NCBI RefSeq assembly: GCF_902150065.1
Contig: NC_043986.1
Location: 14,422,890 to 14,486,889, forward strand
Reading direction: 5' to 3'
DNA length: 64,000 nt
From: Myripristis murdjan
Taxonomy: Eukaryota > Chordata > Actinopteri > Holocentriformes > Holocentridae
Within the stretch, counting starts at the first letter, position 1; each line of letters opens with the position of its first letter. A program made the translations under genes and the position numbers. The notes under the pieces are model-generated. The model was not told the origin of the DNA. It saw only the letters and a list, made by a program, of their open reading frames with translations, and searched no databases. Shown here piece after piece: positions 61,370-64,000 of this stretch.

Positions 61370-62360
61370 AGGAGAGTCGCCCGTGTCTGAGTGAGCCTGC
61401 AGCACCCAGAAGTGAACAAAGCGACCCGGAAGCGGTGGTTCGACTGGAGGCAGGCAGAAAGAACATCAACCTTTTATATTATAGCTGTACTCGCAAGACA
61501 ATATCTGCAATCGGGACATAAGGTATTTGTGCACGTCTTTTGTCGCCTTCATAACTGTGCAGATCCGTAACCGGCAATAATCTCCGATATGCGTGCATTG
61601 TGCACAAAATGCAATTGCTGCTCCTTGATTCGTCAGAAAGTTGCAGAATGTAAAAAAAAAAAATAATAATATCAAAAAGTGAATTTTGCTGAAGATGTTA
61701 CACCGTGTTTCGGTGGACGAGGCAGTGTGCGCTCGCTGTATTTTGACCTTTACGCATCGATGCTGTTGTTTTATCGGTGTGTTTAGGTCGAGCCTGCATC
61801 TTGTCCATTTCCGTGCTATTTTGCAGGGCATGGTTGTTGTAGGAAGTGTCAGTTTTTTTAAGAGGTGGGGAGGCCGGGCTATTCAAACCTGCAATTCGCC
61901 GTAAACAATCATTCATGCCTTTGACATGATAAACACACCTTTGTGTCCGCGTCGGCTCCTCGTTTCCCCACACAAGATGTTCATGTTCCAAATTTCGGGG
62001 TCTGCAGAATATGGCGTCCCGCCTTATAAAAATAAGGCTGCCATTTTTGTTTCTCTTTTGTCTGGAAATGTTTTGACAAAACTGTCTGAGAATGTCTGAG
62101 TCGCATAGGCAGGGCCGCGCCGCTATATGCTCAATCACTCCATATTACAGATGGCCCGAGGAGGCTCGGATGTGCTAATGTTAAAGAATTCAAAGTTTTT
62201 CCATTGCGTTTTCCTTTTTTTCTCTGTAATGCAGCGACGTCCACTTATTTCCAAGAATTCACAGTCAGACAAAAGGGAGAGCTGGGCAACATTACTGGCT
62301 TTGAAATATCCATGCTAAGTGAGCTAATGCCATAAGAGACGACGTGTGTCTAAGTCGGCG
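61370..62360 (+). promoter_or_regulatory. CpG-rich region, probable znf362 promoter
   Basis: Between about 61380 and 62360 CpG frequency rises (for example 'gcgacccggaagcggtggttcgac', 'cgaggcagtgtgcgctcgctg', 'ggccgcgccgctat'). CCGGAAG at about 61425 is an ETS-type site common near housekeeping starts. The first non-coding exon should lie here. The 146-aa minus-strand frame at 61698-62138 covers this region and looks like a chance product of its composition. Confidence 0.5.
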
Positions 62361-62369
62361 CGTCAAAAT

Positions 62370-62918
62370 GACATTTGCTGTTGACATTTAGATGATTGAC
62401 CTGCAGAACAGGTGACTCTTTGGCTCGCGCTGCACTGTAATTTACGTAAGCCCAGTAATTAGTGTAATAGCTAAAACTATACACCAACCATAATGTAACC
62501 TTGACATTCACAATGGCAGCCCCGTGTGCGTCTTTCAGGCCGATTTATTATCATTATTATCATGATTAGTATAAGTTTCACTATAACTAGTAGTTTATTT
62601 AGGATACCTTACAATAGGAACAAGTGATAGAAAATTGTATACATTGGAAATGCTTGGATGTAGAAGTCATTTTTTAGGTTGAAATACCCCTTAATGGTTA
62701 ATATTGATAGATAAATTAATAAAGTGAAGATCCTGCAGTGCTACAGATGAAAGTGAATGTGCAAGCCCAAAAGTATGGAGTTAAATGTGCAGGGTGGGGG
62801 CTACCAGATAATGCAAAGGGGCTGACCTTTGATGTTAACATGAAACTTCATTTCGTCAGTTTCATCTTTAAAGAGAAAATCTGCCAGTGCAAAGGCCTAG
62901 CTGTCACTGTAACCCATG

Positions 62919-62952
<34 letters not shown>

Positions 62953-63619
62953 TAGCCTGTACAACTGAGCATAACAAAGCTTGGTGCCAGATCTCCCCTT
63001 TGATTCCCATTGACTTGGACAAATTTGCAGTCAGAGTTATAGTTGTGCAAAAAAATCAGAACAGCTGAGTGTCACAGTATTATTATTATTATTATTATTT
63101 ATTTATGTATTTATGTATTCATTCATTTATTTATTTATTTATTTTTGCAGTAATCTTATATTGATATACCTGGTAACTCTTATGCACCTCATTTTCATGT
63201 GATGTTATGACATCTACATTTAAATGCATTGTGTTAAGTGTATTGTAATTCTGTTTTTTGCTCAATAAACAGGAATTGAAATTTTGAATTAAATTGTTAA
63301 ATCAGATTGTCACCTCATTTATCATATGCTATCCTGTATATTTTATTAGTCAACTCAGGTTTTATGTTGCAGCTTGTTTTTTTAAGTGCCATTTATACAT
63401 TTTATGCCAGTTCTGTTGATAGAAATTGTGTTGTTACTCATGTATCATACATCATATCATTCATGTTGTATCATGAGGAGTTTGCCGATACCCGGCTATG
63501 CATATAATGTTATACATTGTATGAATTATATGATATACATAAATGTGGGCTTTTCATTCAGGATTACGACATAATGTTGAATGTCTGGTTATTGCTAAAA
63601 AAAAAAATTAAATTTTCAG
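62370..63619. other. Probable first intron of the znf362 gene
   Basis: AT-rich sequence with a long T run (62920-62951), ATT/TTTA microsatellites (63078-63146) and no coding content. It ends in an acceptor tttcag just before the znf362 ATG. Confidence 0.55.
63078..63146. repeat. (ATT)n and (TTTA)n microsatellites
   Basis: ATT units at about 63078-63100 pass into ATTTATTTATG-like four-base units to about 63146, in the presumed first intron of znf362. Confidence 0.9.
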
Positions 63620-63620
63620 G

Positions 63621-63683
63621 ATGGCAGAGCCTCGATTCAACAACCCCTATTTCTGGCCTCCACCTCCCTCTATGCCAGGCCAG
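63621..63683 (+). CDS. znf362: First coding exon of a ZNF362/ZNF384-type zinc-finger protein (partial)
   Basis: The acceptor aaattttcag ends at 63619, then G and the ATG at 63621. The 21 codons read MAEPRFNNPYFWPPPP and end with a phase-0 donor gtaagt at 63684. This N-terminus is nearly the same as that of human ZNF362, which continues with a conserved segment and a C2H2 zinc-finger array in later exons, beyond the window. ZNF384, the close paralogue, begins ESHFNSNPYFWP and fits less well. The product is expected to be a nuclear DNA-binding factor. The exon is short, but the match over its whole length is specific. Confidence 0.85.
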
Positions 63684-64000
63684 GTAAGTCCATGTTGTTA
63701 TTAACATTTAGTGACTGTAGCATTTCCATTCTCCATTGCCATATTTGTGTCCATGTGTGAATGTCTTCAGCTGTTTAGTTCCAGTCCCTGATTGATCTAA
63801 ACAGTTCAATTATATTTTCAAAATACTTTCATTTCAAATTGAGGATTCTTCAGTTTCTTCTCATGGTTGACAATCTGAAGCCTGCAGTGTGTGCTGGACC
63901 AGTCAGTGCTGCTGACCCGCGTCGTGTTTTTGAGGCGTGAATGACATTCACACACGGTGGCTGTTTTCTGTTGAGCATGACCCGTTAACCCTTTCAGCTG
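63684..64000. other. Start of the next znf362 intron
   Basis: Sequence after the donor at 63684 shows no further exon before the window ends. Confidence 0.7.

Noticed and set aside
61698-62138. 146-aa open frame on the minus strand
   Set aside because: It lies across the CpG-rich presumed znf362 promoter, has no recognisable domain, and its composition follows local base composition.
1-64000. CRISPR arrays, bacterial operons, rRNA or intact tRNA genes
   Set aside because: None seen. The window is animal nuclear DNA with spliced genes.

Overview
The window is vertebrate nuclear DNA and almost certainly from a teleost, probably a spiny-rayed (percomorph) fish. Small exons with GT-AG borders are scattered through introns of up to about 8 kb. 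The repeats are fish-type: short DNA-transposon families, a tRNA-head SINE with a (ATGA)n tail, a LINE reverse-transcriptase fragment, solo LTRs and many CT/GA/CA microsatellites. I rebuilt four complete coding sequences and one first coding exon, checking reading phase across every junction.

Layout from left to right. 1-3350 has no recognisable gene. 4670-26101 (minus) is a necab3-like gene of 12 coding exons, 359 aa: one good EF-hand, a coiled coil and a C-terminal monooxygenase-like domain. 30.1-40.5 kb (plus) is erythroid 5-aminolevulinate synthase, alas2. It has a non-coding first exon carrying an iron-responsive element and nine coding exons giving 592 aa. 40730-48063 (minus) is ttc34, seven coding exons, 1113 aa of TPR-type helices, with an RFX-type X-box in its CpG-rich promoter. 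51987-60421 (minus) is a death receptor of the TNF-receptor family, closest by eye to TNFRSF25/DR3, ten coding exons, 456 aa. At 63621-63683 (plus) lies the first coding exon of a znf362-type zinc-finger gene that runs off the right edge.

The genes are not an operon and do not share one pathway. necab3 and alas2 are head to head about 4 kb apart. alas2 and ttc34 are tail to tail with only 0.85 kb between stop codons. ttc34 and the death receptor run in tandem, and the death receptor and znf362 are head to head. From memory, TTC34, TNFRSF25 and ZNF362 all lie on human 1p36-p35, while NECAB3 is on chromosome 20 and ALAS2 on X. A break in conserved order, relative to human, would therefore fall between alas2 and ttc34.

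I found no convincing novel system. The items most worth a second look are the alas2 iron-responsive element with a U-U mismatch in its upper stem, a perfect 19-bp palindrome holding AATAAA on both strands at the likely 3' end of the death-receptor gene, a 45-bp foldback upstream of alas2, the ttc34 X-box, a hexanucleotide repeat coding part of the death-receptor stalk, an LTR that appears to split an older DNA transposon, and several short perfect inverted repeats.
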